Under the pieces are notes generated by a model. It was not told the DNA's origin, ran no database searches, and was given only the letters and a program-made list of their open reading frames with translations. A stretch of 64,000 bases of DNA from Pseudomonas sp. CCC3.1 (GTDB taxonomy: Bacteria; Pseudomonadota; Gammaproteobacteria; Pseudomonadales; Pseudomonadaceae). Shown here in pieces: positions 45,668-54,936 of the stretch; the stretch's first letter is position 1; each line of letters opens with the position of its first letter. The stretch covers positions 2,666,001 through 2,730,000 of the forward strand of contig NZ_CP133778.1 of the NCBI RefSeq assembly GCF_034347405.1, in the 5' to 3' direction. The position numbers and the translations under genes are program-made.

Positions 45668-47218
45668 ATTTAACGCCTTTGCCAACAACACCCGCGTCAC
45701 CCGCCGCTCTTCGACCTCAACCACGGTCAATGTCCAACCTTCCCAGGAAAGCGTGTCGCCTATCATTGGCAAGCGATCCAGCAAGCTCATGACCATTCCG
45801 GCCAGTGTTTGATAGTCATCCGTTGCTTTACCCGCAAAACCCGTGTGTTGACGAATCTGGCTCAGGTTCAAGGCGCCGCTGACCAGGTAACCGTTGTCTT
45901 GCGCGATGATATTCGGGCCTTCGATCTCGCTCGCATCCGGCAGTTCACCGGCAATCGACTCCAGAATGTCAGTCATGGTCAAGAGGCCGATAAAGTCGCC
46001 GAACTCGTTAATCACAAAGGCAATGTGGGTCGACTCTTTGCGCATCTGCTCCAGAGCATTAAGAATGGTGAAGCTGTCGAGCAGGTTGATCGCTTTACGA
46101 GCCATCGCCTCAAGGTCAGGTTGATGGCCCGCCAGCAGTTCTTTCAGCAGTTCCTTCTTGTGCACAAAGCCCAACGGTTCATCAATGCGCCCTGCCCTGA
46201 TCAACGGTAATCGCGAGTAGGACGAGTGCATTAACGTGGTTCGGATACTTTCCTGCGAGTCTGTCAGATCAATATGATCGATCTCGGCACGTGGGGTCAT
46301 CACGGTACGGATCGGCCGCTCCGCCAATTGCAGCACACCCCTGATCATGATTCGTTCACGACGATGGAAGACTTCTTCTGCGTCACCACCTTCGAGCATG
46401 TCAGCGATCTCCTCGCCCACTTCATCTTCGCTCAGTTTGCGACCACCCAGCAGACGCATCACCGCATGGGCCGTACGTTCGCGCATCGGACGCATGCCTT
46501 GCAGGCTGCGTTTACGGCGTGAACGGGCAATCTGGTTAAACAGCTCGATCAGAATCGAGAAACCAATCGCCGCATACAAGTAGCCTTTCGGGATGTGGAA
46601 GCCCAAACCTTCAGCGGTCAGGCTAAAGCCGATCATCATCAAAAAGCCCAGACAGAGCATGATCACAGTCGGGTGGCTGTTGACGAAACGGGTCAGCGGC
46701 TTGCTGGCAATGATCATCAGGCCGATCGAGATCACTACCGCGATCATCATCACCGACAGATGCTCAACCATGCCGACTGCGGTAATCACCGCGTCCAGCG
46801 AGAACACCGCATCGAGCACCACAATTTGCGCGACGATGGGCCAGAACATGGCGTAGACCGCATTCGACGCACGCTCAGCCACATGCCCTTCAAGTCGCTC
46901 ATGCAACTCCATGGTCGCTTTGAACAACAGAAACAGGCCACCAAACAGCATGATCAAGTCGCGGCCAGAGAAGGACTTTTCAAATACTTCAAACAACGGC
47001 TCAGTCAGCGTGACCATCCACGAGATGCTGGCCAGCAAGCCCAGACGCATCAGCAATGCCAGCGACAGGCCAATAATTCGCGCACGGTCGCGCTGCTCGG
47101 GCGGCAACTTGTCCGCGAGAATGGCAATAAACACCAGGTTGTCGATGCCGAGTACCAGCTCCAGCACGATCAACGTCAACAGGCCAAGCCAGGCCGTGGG
47201 ATCTGCAATCCATTCCAT
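45662..47218 (-). CDS. TerC-family membrane protein with CBS and CorC/HlyC domains
   Basis: A 518-residue protein. Residues 1-235 hold seven or so membrane segments of the TerC fold, with acidic intramembrane motifs LELVLGIDNLVFIA and VLDAVFSLDAVIT. A basic linker follows, then a CBS pair (MTPRAEIDHIDLTDSQ to LLKELL, then the second repeat with THIAFVINEFGDFIGLLTM). The C-terminal CorC/HlyC-like domain ends VEVEERRVTRVLL. Such proteins are thought to move metal ions, possibly Mn2+, or protect against their excess. The reading frame is complete; the upstream region 47219-47549 has no gene. Confidence 0.85.
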   Translation of the reverse strand: MEWIADPTAWLGLLTLIVLELVLGIDNLVFIAILADKLPPEQRDRARIIGLSLALLMRLGLLASISWMVTLTEPLFEVFEKSFSGRDLIMLFGGLFLLFKATMELHERLEGHVAERASNAVYAMFWPIVAQIVVLDAVFSLDAVITAVGMVEHLSVMMIAVVISIGLMIIASKPLTRFVNSHPTVIMLCLGFLMMIGFSLTAEGLGFHIPKGYLYAAIGFSILIELFNQIARSRRKRSLQGMRPMRERTAHAVMRLLGGRKLSEDEVGEEIADMLEGGDAEEVFHRRERIMIRGVLQLAERPIRTVMTPRAEIDHIDLTDSQESIRTTLMHSSYSRLPLIRAGRIDEPLGFVHKKELLKELLAGHQPDLEAMARKAINLLDSFTILNALEQMRKESTHIAFVINEFGDFIGLLTMTDILESIAGELPDASEIEGPNIIAQDNGYLVSGALNLSQIRQHTGFAGKATDDYQTLAGMVMSLLDRLPMIGDTLSWEGWTLTVVEVEERRVTRVLLAKALNL

Positions 47219-47490
47219 AAGGGTTACTCAGTCTCTCGATAAATCGGGGTGAGCGAATGACGCGCACGGACATGCAAAGCAACCGACGTGATGCCGGGCT
47301 TCAATAAGTGTGGGGAATGCGGGGTAGATTCAAGAGTGGCGACTGAGCGCAAGCCTGATGCGGGGTATAACGAGCGACTGGGAGGCTCCAGGAGGGTGTT
47401 CATATAAACCTTGGTTAAATTCGGGAGGCAATCCTACAGCGACTCCCGATCCACTCGCTGTAGATAGTTATTACAAAATCTTACCTGCCC

Positions 47491-47512
47491 CCCTACCCCC
47501 TGCCCCCTGCCC
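47491..47512 (-). promoter_or_regulatory. Three overlapping KOPS-like octamers pointing to dif
   Basis: The + strand carries CCCTACCC (47491-47498), CCCTGCCC (47498-47505) and CCCTGCCC (47505-47512), overlapping by one base. Read on the minus strand these are three GGGNAGGG motifs directed at dif, 5.5 kb away. KOPS guide the FtsK translocase in E. coli; the same use here is inference. It lies in the gene-free stretch 47219-47549. Confidence 0.6.
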
Positions 47513-47549
47513 GGCTCGATCTGCGAGCCACGGCCAATAAAACCAACAC

Positions 47550-47750
47550 TTAGTTTTTAGGGAGAGCGTGCTGCTTGGCACCGACCAACAGCCACGCCAA
47601 CATGCCGAACAGAGGTACAAAAATCACCACTGCCACCCACATGCACCGGCTATTCACAGGTGCATTGCTTTTCAGCACGCCGCGGATGGTCCATAGCTCC
47701 AACAGCAAAAGAATGACGGCTAGAACAGCCCAAAACGTAGGAATTTGCAT
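47550..47750 (-). CDS. PLDc_N-type small membrane protein, 66 aa
   Basis: Two hydrophobic helices (residues ~5-24 and ~38-58) with a short polar loop and a basic tail, matching the phospholipase-D N-terminal-like small membrane proteins (pattern VFVPLFGMLAWLLVG). An inner-membrane protein of unknown role. The start MQIPTFW is the only reasonable ATG. Confidence 0.7.
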   Translation of the reverse strand: MQIPTFWAVLAVILLLLELWTIRGVLKSNAPVNSRCMWVAVVIFVPLFGMLAWLLVGAKQHALPKN

Positions 47751-47838
47751 ACATCACCTCACAAGTTGTAAAACTTTAGGTCGGCTGATGACGCGAGGGT
47801 TCATTAATTTTTCAAAATGAGTCTGAGATTGTCACCGA

Positions 47839-48807
47839 TCACAGTAAAAAACGGTCTGTGGCATTGCGCCGTTCATTGTCATTGCGCATGTCATAACTGA
47901 CCGTGGTCGCGATGTTCGCGTGATGCGCCAGTTTTTGCGCAATCGACACGTCGTATTCTTCGATCACACGGGTAATAAATGAACGCCGGAAGTCATGCGG
48001 CATGATGTCCACACCCACCTGTTTGCCGCGCTGTTTGGCGATGTAGTAGATCGCATGCTTGGTGATGCGCTCACGCGTGATGTGGTGACCACGGCGAATC
48101 CGGTTGAATAGAAAGTCATCATCGCTTACACCTTCCGGCAAGTTTTCTCGCCGAAATGCCAGCCATGCTTCGAGTTTCTCAAAGGCCCAGGCCGGGGCAA
48201 ACTTGATCAACTCCTTGTTGCCCTTGCCCATCACTTGCAAGCTGCGCTCTGCCACATTGACCTGACGCAGGTCCATGTTCACCGATTCGGATTTGCGCAT
48301 GCCCGAACCATACAGAATCGCAATGATCGCAGCATCCCTCAGCCCCTGTGGGCGCGGGTCTGCTTCACACACATCCATCAACTCGCGAATCAATGTGCGG
48401 CGCAGATTACGGCCCTTGCTCAGGCGCGAACCGCCGCCAGCCTTCACCGCTCGAATTTTCAGTAACTGATCCTGGGTGATCAGACTCTGTTGCCAAGCTT
48501 GATTCATCACCCCGCGAATGGCGTTCACGTACAGCGACGAGGTGTTCGGCGCATAACCATCTGCCCGCAAAGCCGCAACCAAGGCGGTGATATGCCCCGG
48601 CTGCAATTGGTGCCAGGGGAATTCATCAATCGCGACGTCATCGACGCCCAAACGATCCGCTGCGTCCTGCAAGACATAGCGCATGGTCTGACGGCTGGAC
48701 GGCGCCAAGCGTTGCAGGTAAAGCGCGACGGGCGCTTGAACCTGATTTAACTGATTCGCGTGAAGCTGAACTGCTGCGGGGTCAATAATCGACACAACCA
48801 CTCTCAA
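47839..48807 (-). CDS. Tyrosine recombinase/integrase, 322 aa
   Basis: N-terminal core-binding domain (~20-115, SSRQTMRYVLQDAADRLG and ITALVAALRADGYAPNTSSLYVNAIRGV), then a catalytic domain. Catalytic Arg lies in LYGSGMRKSESVNMDL, Lys/beta-hairpin in VMGKGNKELIKF, HDFRRSFIT, and the Tyr in ANIATTVSYDMR. It is XerC-like in length but diverges from XerC/XerD. No direct repeat or cargo is visible around it, and both neighbours look chromosomal. It may be a resident recombinase of the Pseudomonas backbone. Confidence 0.85.
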   Translation of the reverse strand: MRVVVSIIDPAAVQLHANQLNQVQAPVALYLQRLAPSSRQTMRYVLQDAADRLGVDDVAIDEFPWHQLQPGHITALVAALRADGYAPNTSSLYVNAIRGVMNQAWQQSLITQDQLLKIRAVKAGGGSRLSKGRNLRRTLIRELMDVCEADPRPQGLRDAAIIAILYGSGMRKSESVNMDLRQVNVAERSLQVMGKGNKELIKFAPAWAFEKLEAWLAFRRENLPEGVSDDDFLFNRIRRGHHITRERITKHAIYYIAKQRGKQVGVDIMPHDFRRSFITRVIEEYDVSIAQKLAHHANIATTVSYDMRNDNERRNATDRFLL

Positions 48808-48893
48808 TACGGGTTGAAACAGGCCGTAATATAACCCAAACCCATAGACTTTATGCGCACTTATAGCCTTTCAATTCACACTGGATTTGGTCT

Positions 48894-48981
48894 TTGTGGA
48901 AATGGGCTTGCCCGCGATAGTCTCGACGCGCAATTAAAGACAAATTCAGTTGCCTGCATCGCTGGCAAGCCAGCTCCCATA
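48894..48981. repeat. Pseudomonas REP pair between the integrase and the mgtA leader
   Basis: TTGTGGAAATGGGCTTGCCCGCGA and, further on, ATCGCTGGCAAGCCAGCTCCCA are inverted REP units with the GGCTTGCC / GGCAAGCC cores found throughout Pseudomonas intergenic DNA. The flanking 48808-49188 has no gene; a near-consensus TTGACT at 49112 and the palindrome GCCGACT-C-AGTCGGC (49148-49162) lie before the leader ORF. Confidence 0.75.
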
Positions 48982-49188
48982 GAGTGAAACTTAGCTGGCT
49001 TTTAACTATTAACTTTTATATGCCATATAACTGCCTTGTTGGCGGTAACTTAAAGTTCATTAACGCGTATCTGAACGCTCGCTGTACCGCCTGCACTTAC
49101 TGGGTTTTAACGTTGACTTGATATACCCCCCTAAGTAGATTGCATGGGCCGACTCAGTCGGCACTTTATCAACTCACAAAAGAAGCTA

Positions 49189-49302
49189 ATGGACACAGTA
49201 TCTAGTCGCTGCCCGGTCACCGTAAAAGCGGAGGTCCGGGCGCCCAATCCAGACATTGATGGGACTCGCCTGCCGGGCGAGGTCAACTGCGCCAGAGCGT
49301 GA
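49189..49302 (+). CDS. Short leader ORF upstream of mgtA, 37 aa
   Basis: Begins MDTVSSRCPV and ends CARA; its stop overlaps the next start (TGATG). AGAAG lies just before the ATG. The opening resembles that of the 12-aa ORF at 49637 (MDEASSCP). Such short ORFs before Mg2+ transporter genes can act as leader peptides sensing Mg2+ or proline supply, as mgtL does in Salmonella. Similarity of role is inference; nothing here matches MgtL by sequence. Confidence 0.45.
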   Translation: MDTVSSRCPVTVKAEVRAPNPDIDGTRLPGEVNCARA

Positions 49303-49592
49303 TGCTCCAACGTAACGACCTCCCCGGCATCCGTCCGGTCGCGAGGTGTGTTATGACCTTTAAAGCCTATGTTCTACCAGGCGTTCGCGCCTTTACCTCA
49401 AGCATGCGGGTGAAATTGTCGCGTGAGCTCACTGCTGCTCGCCCCAATCCTGCACCCTTCTCTGCCCCCGTTCCCAGCGTAAAACCTGCGCATCATTCGG
49501 TGCATTGGCGCGTCAGCCCTGCCACAGGCCTACTGGAGCAGCGCTGGGGCATGGACGACGCTCAGGAACCTCAGAGACGCGTCTGGCACTGA
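49302..49592 (+). CDS. Small hypothetical protein of the mgtA leader region, 96 aa
   Basis: The ATG overlaps the stop of the 37-aa leader ORF; an internal ATG at 49353 with GAGG upstream is an alternative start. The product is Pro/Arg-rich, with VLPGVRAFTSSMRVKLSREL and a C-terminal HWRVSPATGLLEQRWGMDD. I know no family. Position and coupling suggest it belongs to the mgtA transcript. Confidence 0.45.
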   Translation: MLQRNDLPGIRPVARCVMTFKAYVLPGVRAFTSSMRVKLSRELTAARPNPAPFSAPVPSVKPAHHSVHWRVSPATGLLEQRWGMDDAQEPQRRVWH

Positions 49593-49636
49593 CGGTTATC
49601 GGGCTATAAATCACCGTTTATTAACTGGAGTTCCCT

Positions 49637-49675
49637 ATGGACGAAGCCAGTAGCTGCCCGCTGCGTACACAATAA
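49637..49675 (+). CDS. Second short leader ORF before mgtA, 12 aa
   Basis: MDEASSCPLRTQ and stop, with a good GGAG six bases upstream. The opening repeats the pattern of the ORF at 49189 (MD-x-x-SS-x-CP). It lies 146 bp before the mgtA start, in a region with no other gene. A translated sensor peptide is plausible but unproven. Confidence 0.4.
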   Translation: MDEASSCPLRTQ

Positions 49676-49821
49676 AAAGTGTGCAGTCGCGGGGATTTAA
49701 AGCGCATTTAAATACTTATATAAACCGATCGCAAAGTTTGCGGCTCGGCATACCTTGGCTCGTCTTGAACAAGGCAAGCCAAGGTATGTTTGGTCGAGAG
49801 TTGGCGACAGGAGTACTCATA

Positions 49822-52536
49822 ATGAGCGCCGTAAAAAACAGCAAAGTTCGAGACAAGAACAACGCGGGCGAAAACAGCAAATTGTCGATGCGTGCTGCCC
49901 GAGAAGCTCAAAACGGTCTATCGGCCACGCTGGCCAATGTCCGGGGTACCGTCGATGGCCTGACCGTACTGGATGCCGCCGAACGCCTGGAACATGAAGG
50001 CTACAACGAAGTGGCGCATGACAAGCCGCCTCATGCCCTCGTGCAGTTCCTGCTGGCCCTGCACAACCCCTTCATCTATGTCCTGCTAACCCTGGGCATT
50101 ATCAGTTTCTTCACGGACTACTGGCTCCCGAAGCAAGAAGGCGAAGAAGCCGATCTGACCAAGGTCATCATCATCGGCGTGATGGTTGGCCTCAGCAGCC
50201 TGCTGCGTTTTTGGCAGGAGCATCGCTCGGCCAAGTCCGCTGAAGCCCTCAAAGCCATGGTCCGCACCACGGCAACGGTTGTGCGCCGCGAACGCGTCGG
50301 TAACCCGGCCAAGCTGTTTGAAATCCCTATGCGCGAACTGGTCGCCGGAGACATCGTGCAACTGTCGGCCGGTGACATGATCCCCGCGGACATACGCCTG
50401 ATTGAGTCGCGAGACCTGTTTATCAGCCAGGCCGTGCTCACCGGCGAAGCGTTGCCCGTGGAGAAATACGACACCTTGGGCGACGTGACACAAAAGTCGG
50501 CTAACGGAACGGCCGCAGACCAGAGCAACCTGCTGGACTTGCCCAACATCTGCTTCATGGGCACCAACGTGGTCAGCGGCACTGCCCGTGCTGTCGTGGT
50601 CGCCACCGGCCCGCGCACCTACTTTGGTTCGTTGGCCAAGGCCATTGTCGGCTCGCGCTCGCAAACCGCGTTTGATCGCGGGGTTAACAGCGTCAGTTGG
50701 CTGATGATCCGCTTCATGCTGGTCATGGTGCCGATCGTGTTTTTCCTTAACGGCTTCTCCAAGGGCGATTGGGGCGATGCCTTCCTGTTTGCACTGGCGG
50801 TGGCGGTTGGCCTGACCCCAGAAATGCTGCCCATGATTGTCAGTGCCAACCTGGCCAAAGGCGCCACGGCCATGGCCAAGCGCAAAGTGGTGGTCAAGCG
50901 TCTTAATGCGATCCAGAACCTGGGCTCGATGGACGTGCTGTGCACCGACAAGACCGGCACCCTGACCCAAGACCAGATTATCCTTGAACACCATGTCGAC
51001 CCGGACGGCCAGCGTGATGAGTCGGTGCTGTCCCTGGCTTGGCTCAACAGCCATCACCAAAGCGGCATTCGCAACCTGATGGATCAGGCGGTGGTGCAGT
51101 TCTCCCGGCAAGATCCCAAGTTCAAACTGCCGCTCGCCTATAACAAAGTCGATGAGTTGCCTTTTGACTTCGTACGTCGCCGCCTGTCAATCGTGGTCAA
51201 GGACAGCCGTGGCGATCATTTGCTGGTGTGCAAAGGCGCTGTCGAAGAAATGCTGAGCATTTCGACCCATGTCATGGAAGACGGCATCAGCGTCGCACTC
51301 GATTCGGCACGTCGCGAGCAATTGCTGGCACGGGCGACCGAGTACAACGAAGACGGTTTCCGTGTGCTGGTCGTCGCCGCTCGCGACATTCCCAAGGTGC
51401 AATCGCAAAAGCAATACACCACCCGCGATGAGCGGGACTTGGTAATCCGTGGCTTCCTGACCTTCCTTGATCCGCCCAAAGAAACCGCAGGCCCCGCGAT
51501 TGCAGCGCTGCAAACTATTGGCGTGGCCGTCAAAGTGCTGACTGGCGACAACGCCGTGGTCACCAGCAAGATCTGCCGTCAGGTAGGCCTGGATCCGGGG
51601 ACACCGCTGCTGGGCCCAGAAATCGAGCTGATGGCCGATGTGACCCTGAGGCAAGAAGTTGAGCAACGCACAGTCTTCGCCAAGCTCACCCCGTTGCAAA
51701 AATCCCGCGTGCTCAAGGCGCTGCAAGCCAACGGCCACACGGTGGGTTTTCTCGGCGACGGCATCAACGATGCTCCAGCCTTGCGCGATGCCGACGTGGG
51801 TATATCAGTAGACAGCGGCACCGACATTGCCAAGGAGTCGGCAGACATCATCCTGCTCGAAAAAAGCCTGATGGTGCTCGAAGAAGGCGTGCTCAAAGGT
51901 CGTGAAACCTTCGGCAACATCATGAAGTACCTGAACATGACCGCCAGTTCCAACTTCGGCAACGTGTTCTCGGTGCTGGTGGCCAGCGCCTTTATCCCGT
52001 TCCTGCCAATGCTCTCGATTCACCTGCTGCTGCAAAACCTGATGTACGACATCTCCCAGTTGGCATTGCCATGGGACAAGATGGACAAGGAGTACCTGCA
52101 AAAGCCGCGTAAATGGGACGCCAAAAACATTGGCCGCTTCATGATCTGGATCGGGCCGACCTCGTCGATCTTCGACATCACCACCTTTGCCCTGATGTGG
52201 TACGTGTTCTCGGCCAACAGCATCGAAATGCAGACCTTGTTTCAGTCTGGCTGGTTCATCGAAGGGCTGCTGTCGCAAACCTTGGTGGTGCACATGCTGC
52301 GCACGCGCAAAATCCCGTTCTTTCAGAGCACTGCGGCCTGGCCGGTCATGATGATGACCCTCGTCGTCATCGTCCTGGGTATCTACGTCCCCTTCTCGCC
52401 GCTGGGGACTCTGGTCGGGCTGGAGCCGCTGCCACTGGCGTACTTCCCTTGGCTGGTCGCCACGCTCGTCAGTTACTGCTGCGTCGCACAACTGATGAAA
52501 ACCCTTTACATCCGCCGCTTCAAACAGTGGTTCTGA
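49822..52536 (+). CDS. mgtA: Mg2+-translocating P-type ATPase
   Basis: 904 residues from the ATG at 49822 (AGGAG eight bases upstream; an open frame extends further 5' but lacks a better start). Class IIIB P-type ATPase features: TGEALPVEK (actuator), the phosphorylation site VLCTDKTGTLTQD, VLTGDNAVV and FLGDGINDAPALRDADVGISV (hinge), and about ten membrane segments, with the membrane motifs after VGLTPEMLPMIV. MgtA-type pumps import Mg2+ when the ion is scarce. A possible leader region with short ORFs lies upstream, and a Na/Pi-type gene follows. Confidence 0.92.
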   Translation: MSAVKNSKVRDKNNAGENSKLSMRAAREAQNGLSATLANVRGTVDGLTVLDAAERLEHEGYNEVAHDKPPHALVQFLLALHNPFIYVLLTLGIISFFTDYWLPKQEGEEADLTKVIIIGVMVGLSSLLRFWQEHRSAKSAEALKAMVRTTATVVRRERVGNPAKLFEIPMRELVAGDIVQLSAGDMIPADIRLIESRDLFISQAVLTGEALPVEKYDTLGDVTQKSANGTAADQSNLLDLPNICFMGTNVVSGTARAVVVATGPRTYFGSLAKAIVGSRSQTAFDRGVNSVSWLMIRFMLVMVPIVFFLNGFSKGDWGDAFLFALAVAVGLTPEMLPMIVSANLAKGATAMAKRKVVVKRLNAIQNLGSMDVLCTDKTGTLTQDQIILEHHVDPDGQRDESVLSLAWLNSHHQSGIRNLMDQAVVQFSRQDPKFKLPLAYNKVDELPFDFVRRRLSIVVKDSRGDHLLVCKGAVEEMLSISTHVMEDGISVALDSARREQLLARATEYNEDGFRVLVVAARDIPKVQSQKQYTTRDERDLVIRGFLTFLDPPKETAGPAIAALQTIGVAVKVLTGDNAVVTSKICRQVGLDPGTPLLGPEIELMADVTLRQEVEQRTVFAKLTPLQKSRVLKALQANGHTVGFLGDGINDAPALRDADVGISVDSGTDIAKESADIILLEKSLMVLEEGVLKGRETFGNIMKYLNMTASSNFGNVFSVLVASAFIPFLPMLSIHLLLQNLMYDISQLALPWDKMDKEYLQKPRKWDAKNIGRFMIWIGPTSSIFDITTFALMWYVFSANSIEMQTLFQSGWFIEGLLSQTLVVHMLRTRKIPFFQSTAAWPVMMMTLVVIVLGIYVPFSPLGTLVGLEPLPLAYFPWLVATLVSYCCVAQLMKTLYIRRFKQWF

Positions 52537-52550
52537 TCTGAAACACCGGG

Positions 52551-52570
52551 CTGACGCGAACCCGCGTCAG
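52551..52570. terminator. 8-bp hairpin after mgtA
   Basis: CTGACGCG, loop AACC, CGCGTCAG: a perfect stem 15 bp after the mgtA stop. There is no T run, so it may attenuate or protect the RNA rather than end transcription fully. Confidence 0.4.
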
Positions 52571-52628
52571 TCAGGCCCCCGTATTACGGTCTCGTAAAAC
52601 ATGAATGTTTGTTCTGTGGAGATTCCTC

Positions 52629-54251
52629 ATGTCAGGAACCACTCTCTTGCTGAACCTCGCCGGTGCCATTGCACTGCTGCTGTGGGGCACGCACATGATT
52701 TCAACCGCGCTGCTGCGCGGCTTCGGTACCCAACTGCGCAACTGGATGGGGCGCAACCTGAATAATCGCTGGATGGCGCTGATCTCCGGAGTCGGTATCA
52801 CCGGCGTGCTGCAAAGCAGTACCGCCGTCAGCCTGATGGCCACCTCATTTACGGCTGCTGGCACTCTGAGTCTGGCACCGGCCTTGGCCGTGATGCTGGG
52901 GGCCAATATCGGCTCGACGCTGGTGGTGCAACTGTTGAGTTTTGACACCTCGCTGGCCACGCCCATCATGTTGCTGGCGGGCTTTATCGTGTTCCGCCTG
53001 CGCGACGACTCACGCTACGAAAGCATCGGCTGCGCGCTGATTGGCCTGGGCCTGATGCTCTCGGCCCTGAGCTTGCTCAGTGCCACCCTGGGCCACATGG
53101 AGGCCACCTCAGTCTTTCGTGCCGTCATGCAGAGTCTGGACGGTGACCTGATCATTGCCGTGGTTGCCGCCGTGCTGCTGACCTGGCTTTGCCATTCCAG
53201 CGTGGCCGTGGTGCTGTTGATCGCCTCACTGGCCGGTGCCGGCATGATGACCCCGGTAACGGCAATGGCCTTGATGCTCGGCGCTAACGTAGGCGGCGCT
53301 TTGCCGTCAGTGATGAGTGCTGGATCGACCGTAGCGCGGCGTCTGCCCGTGGGCAACCTGCTGATTCGCCTGTTCGGCACGCTGCTGTTGCTGCCGTGCC
53401 TGCCGTGGCTGGCTAACTACCTGGGCCAGACCGACATTGGCCCGGCGCACATGGTGGTGTACCTGCATACCGCGTTCAACCTGGTGTTGGCCGTCATCTT
53501 TATTGGCCTGATCGAACCACTGGCCAACGCACTCACCCACGTCTTTCCCCAGCAAGAACGTCCAGCAGATCCGGGCATGCCGCAATACCTGGATGAAGCC
53601 GGGCTGGAAGTGGCCAACATCGGTCTTTCCAACGCCGTGCGTGAAGCTTTGCGTCTGGCAGACATGGCTTCATTGATGCTCAACCACGTGCTGCAACTGT
53701 TCGAAAAGCCTGAGCAAGGCACCTTCGATAAAGTTCGCCAGCTGGACCATTCCGTAGACTTGCTGAGCGCAGCGATTCGCGCCTATCTGGCCGACATAGG
53801 CCAGGACGGTTTGAGCGACGATGACGCTGATCGCGCTCAGGAAATCCTCATGTTCGTCATCAACCTTGAACATGCCGGCGACATCCTCAGCAACCTGGCG
53901 CAACTGGCGATTCGCCGGGCGCGTCGTGGCGAACACTTCTCGGCGTTTGAACTGCGCCACATCCAGGCCTTGCACCTGGCGTTGCTGGACAGCCTCAACC
54001 TGGCGATCACGGCCTTCTTGCGTGAAGACATCACAGCGGCCAACGCCTTGGTCAGCCACAAAGAAATCGTGCGCCAGCTCGAAGCCAGCGCCAGCCGAGA
54101 ACACTTTCGGAAACTGCAAAACGACAAAACCACCTGGGCCGAGTCGGGCGACATCTTCCAGCGTGTACTGCGCGACTACCGCCGCGTGCATCACCACATC
54201 GCCGCGTTGGGCTACCCGGTGCTGGAGCGTTGCGCGCAACGCATGGATTAA
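52629..54251 (+). CDS. Na/Pi cotransporter family protein with PhoU-like tail
   Basis: 540 residues from the ATG at 52629 (GGAGATTCCTC upstream). Two NptA-type repeats carry the QSS motif: LQSSTAVSLMATSFTAAG and the related CHSSVAVVLLIASLAGAG, each followed by MLGANIGSTL or MLGANVGGAL. About nine membrane segments are followed by a PhoU-like helical domain (~350-530). This resembles YjbB of E. coli, a phosphate exporter. It is 92 bp downstream of mgtA on the same strand; whether they are co-transcribed is unclear. Confidence 0.85.
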   Translation: MSGTTLLLNLAGAIALLLWGTHMISTALLRGFGTQLRNWMGRNLNNRWMALISGVGITGVLQSSTAVSLMATSFTAAGTLSLAPALAVMLGANIGSTLVVQLLSFDTSLATPIMLLAGFIVFRLRDDSRYESIGCALIGLGLMLSALSLLSATLGHMEATSVFRAVMQSLDGDLIIAVVAAVLLTWLCHSSVAVVLLIASLAGAGMMTPVTAMALMLGANVGGALPSVMSAGSTVARRLPVGNLLIRLFGTLLLLPCLPWLANYLGQTDIGPAHMVVYLHTAFNLVLAVIFIGLIEPLANALTHVFPQQERPADPGMPQYLDEAGLEVANIGLSNAVREALRLADMASLMLNHVLQLFEKPEQGTFDKVRQLDHSVDLLSAAIRAYLADIGQDGLSDDDADRAQEILMFVINLEHAGDILSNLAQLAIRRARRGEHFSAFELRHIQALHLALLDSLNLAITAFLREDITAANALVSHKEIVRQLEASASREHFRKLQNDKTTWAESGDIFQRVLRDYRRVHHHIAALGYPVLERCAQRMD

Positions 54252-54260
54252 GCCAGAACC

Positions 54261-54288
54261 CTGTGGGAGCTGGCTTGCCAGCGATGCA
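54261..54288. repeat. Single REP element
   Basis: CTGTGGGAGCTGGCTTGCCAGCGATG, the common Pseudomonas REP with a GCTGGC-TT-GCCAGC stem, between convergent genes. It may also serve as their transcript end. Confidence 0.75.
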
Positions 54289-54297
54289 GGAGTGGGT

Positions 54298-54933
54298 CTA
54301 GCGCAACCTGGTCGGATCAACCAGCCCGGCAGCAATCGCCATGCCCACCAGATCCGGCAAACGCTCAGCCTGCATGCGCTTCATGACCCGTGAACGGTAC
54401 AGGTCGATGGTTTTCGGGCTCACCGCCAGTTGTTCGGAAATTTCGCGGGTGGTGTAGCCCTTGACCAGCGGCAAGAACACATCGCGCTCACGCGGTGTGA
54501 GGCTTTGCAGGCGCGTCTCAAGCTCGGTCTGTTCCTGGCTGGCAGATTGTCGGGCATTACCGCCGCTCAAGGCGTGTTGCACACTGTCCAGCAGCAACTG
54601 CTGGTTGTAAGGCTTTTCGATAAAGTCATGGGCGCCCGCCTTGAAGGCACGCACCACAATCGGAACATCGGCGTGCCCGCTGACAAAAATAACCGGCATT
54701 GTGATCCCGCGCTCCTGCAGCGCTTGTTGCACATTCAGGCCGCCCATGGCGGGCATTCGCACATCAAGCAGCACGCAGGCGCTGCGCAGCGGGTCACAGG
54801 CGTCTAAAAAAGCCTGGCCACTGGTGAATGGCAGCGCATTCAGGCCCACCGACTCCAATAACCAGACCGTCGAATCAAGCATGCCCTGATCGTCATCGAC
54901 CACGTACACCACCTGTTGCTCGGGGGTTGTCAT
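54298..54933 (-). CDS. FixJ-type response regulator
   Basis: 211 residues. Receiver domain 1-125 with VYVVDDDQG, phospho-acceptor in VLLDVRMP, and KPYNQQLLLDSV. LuxR-type helix-turn-helix at ~145-205 (LTPRERDVFLPLVKGYTTREISEQLAVSPKTIDLYRSRVMKRM). It begins 3 bp after the stop of the kinase, so the two are one operon. It probably controls the divergent acyl-CoA ligase and dehydrogenase genes; that is inferred from position. Confidence 0.9.
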   Translation of the reverse strand: MTTPEQQVVYVVDDDQGMLDSTVWLLESVGLNALPFTSGQAFLDACDPLRSACVLLDVRMPAMGGLNVQQALQERGITMPVIFVSGHADVPIVVRAFKAGAHDFIEKPYNQQLLLDSVQHALSGGNARQSASQEQTELETRLQSLTPRERDVFLPLVKGYTTREISEQLAVSPKTIDLYRSRVMKRMQAERLPDLVGMAIAAGLVDPTRLR

Positions 54934-54936
54934 GGG

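Noticed and set aside
50086..51111. 341-codon minus-strand ORF inside mgtA
   Set aside because: Exact antisense of the P-type ATPase core; His/Gln/Val-rich composition is typical of shadows.
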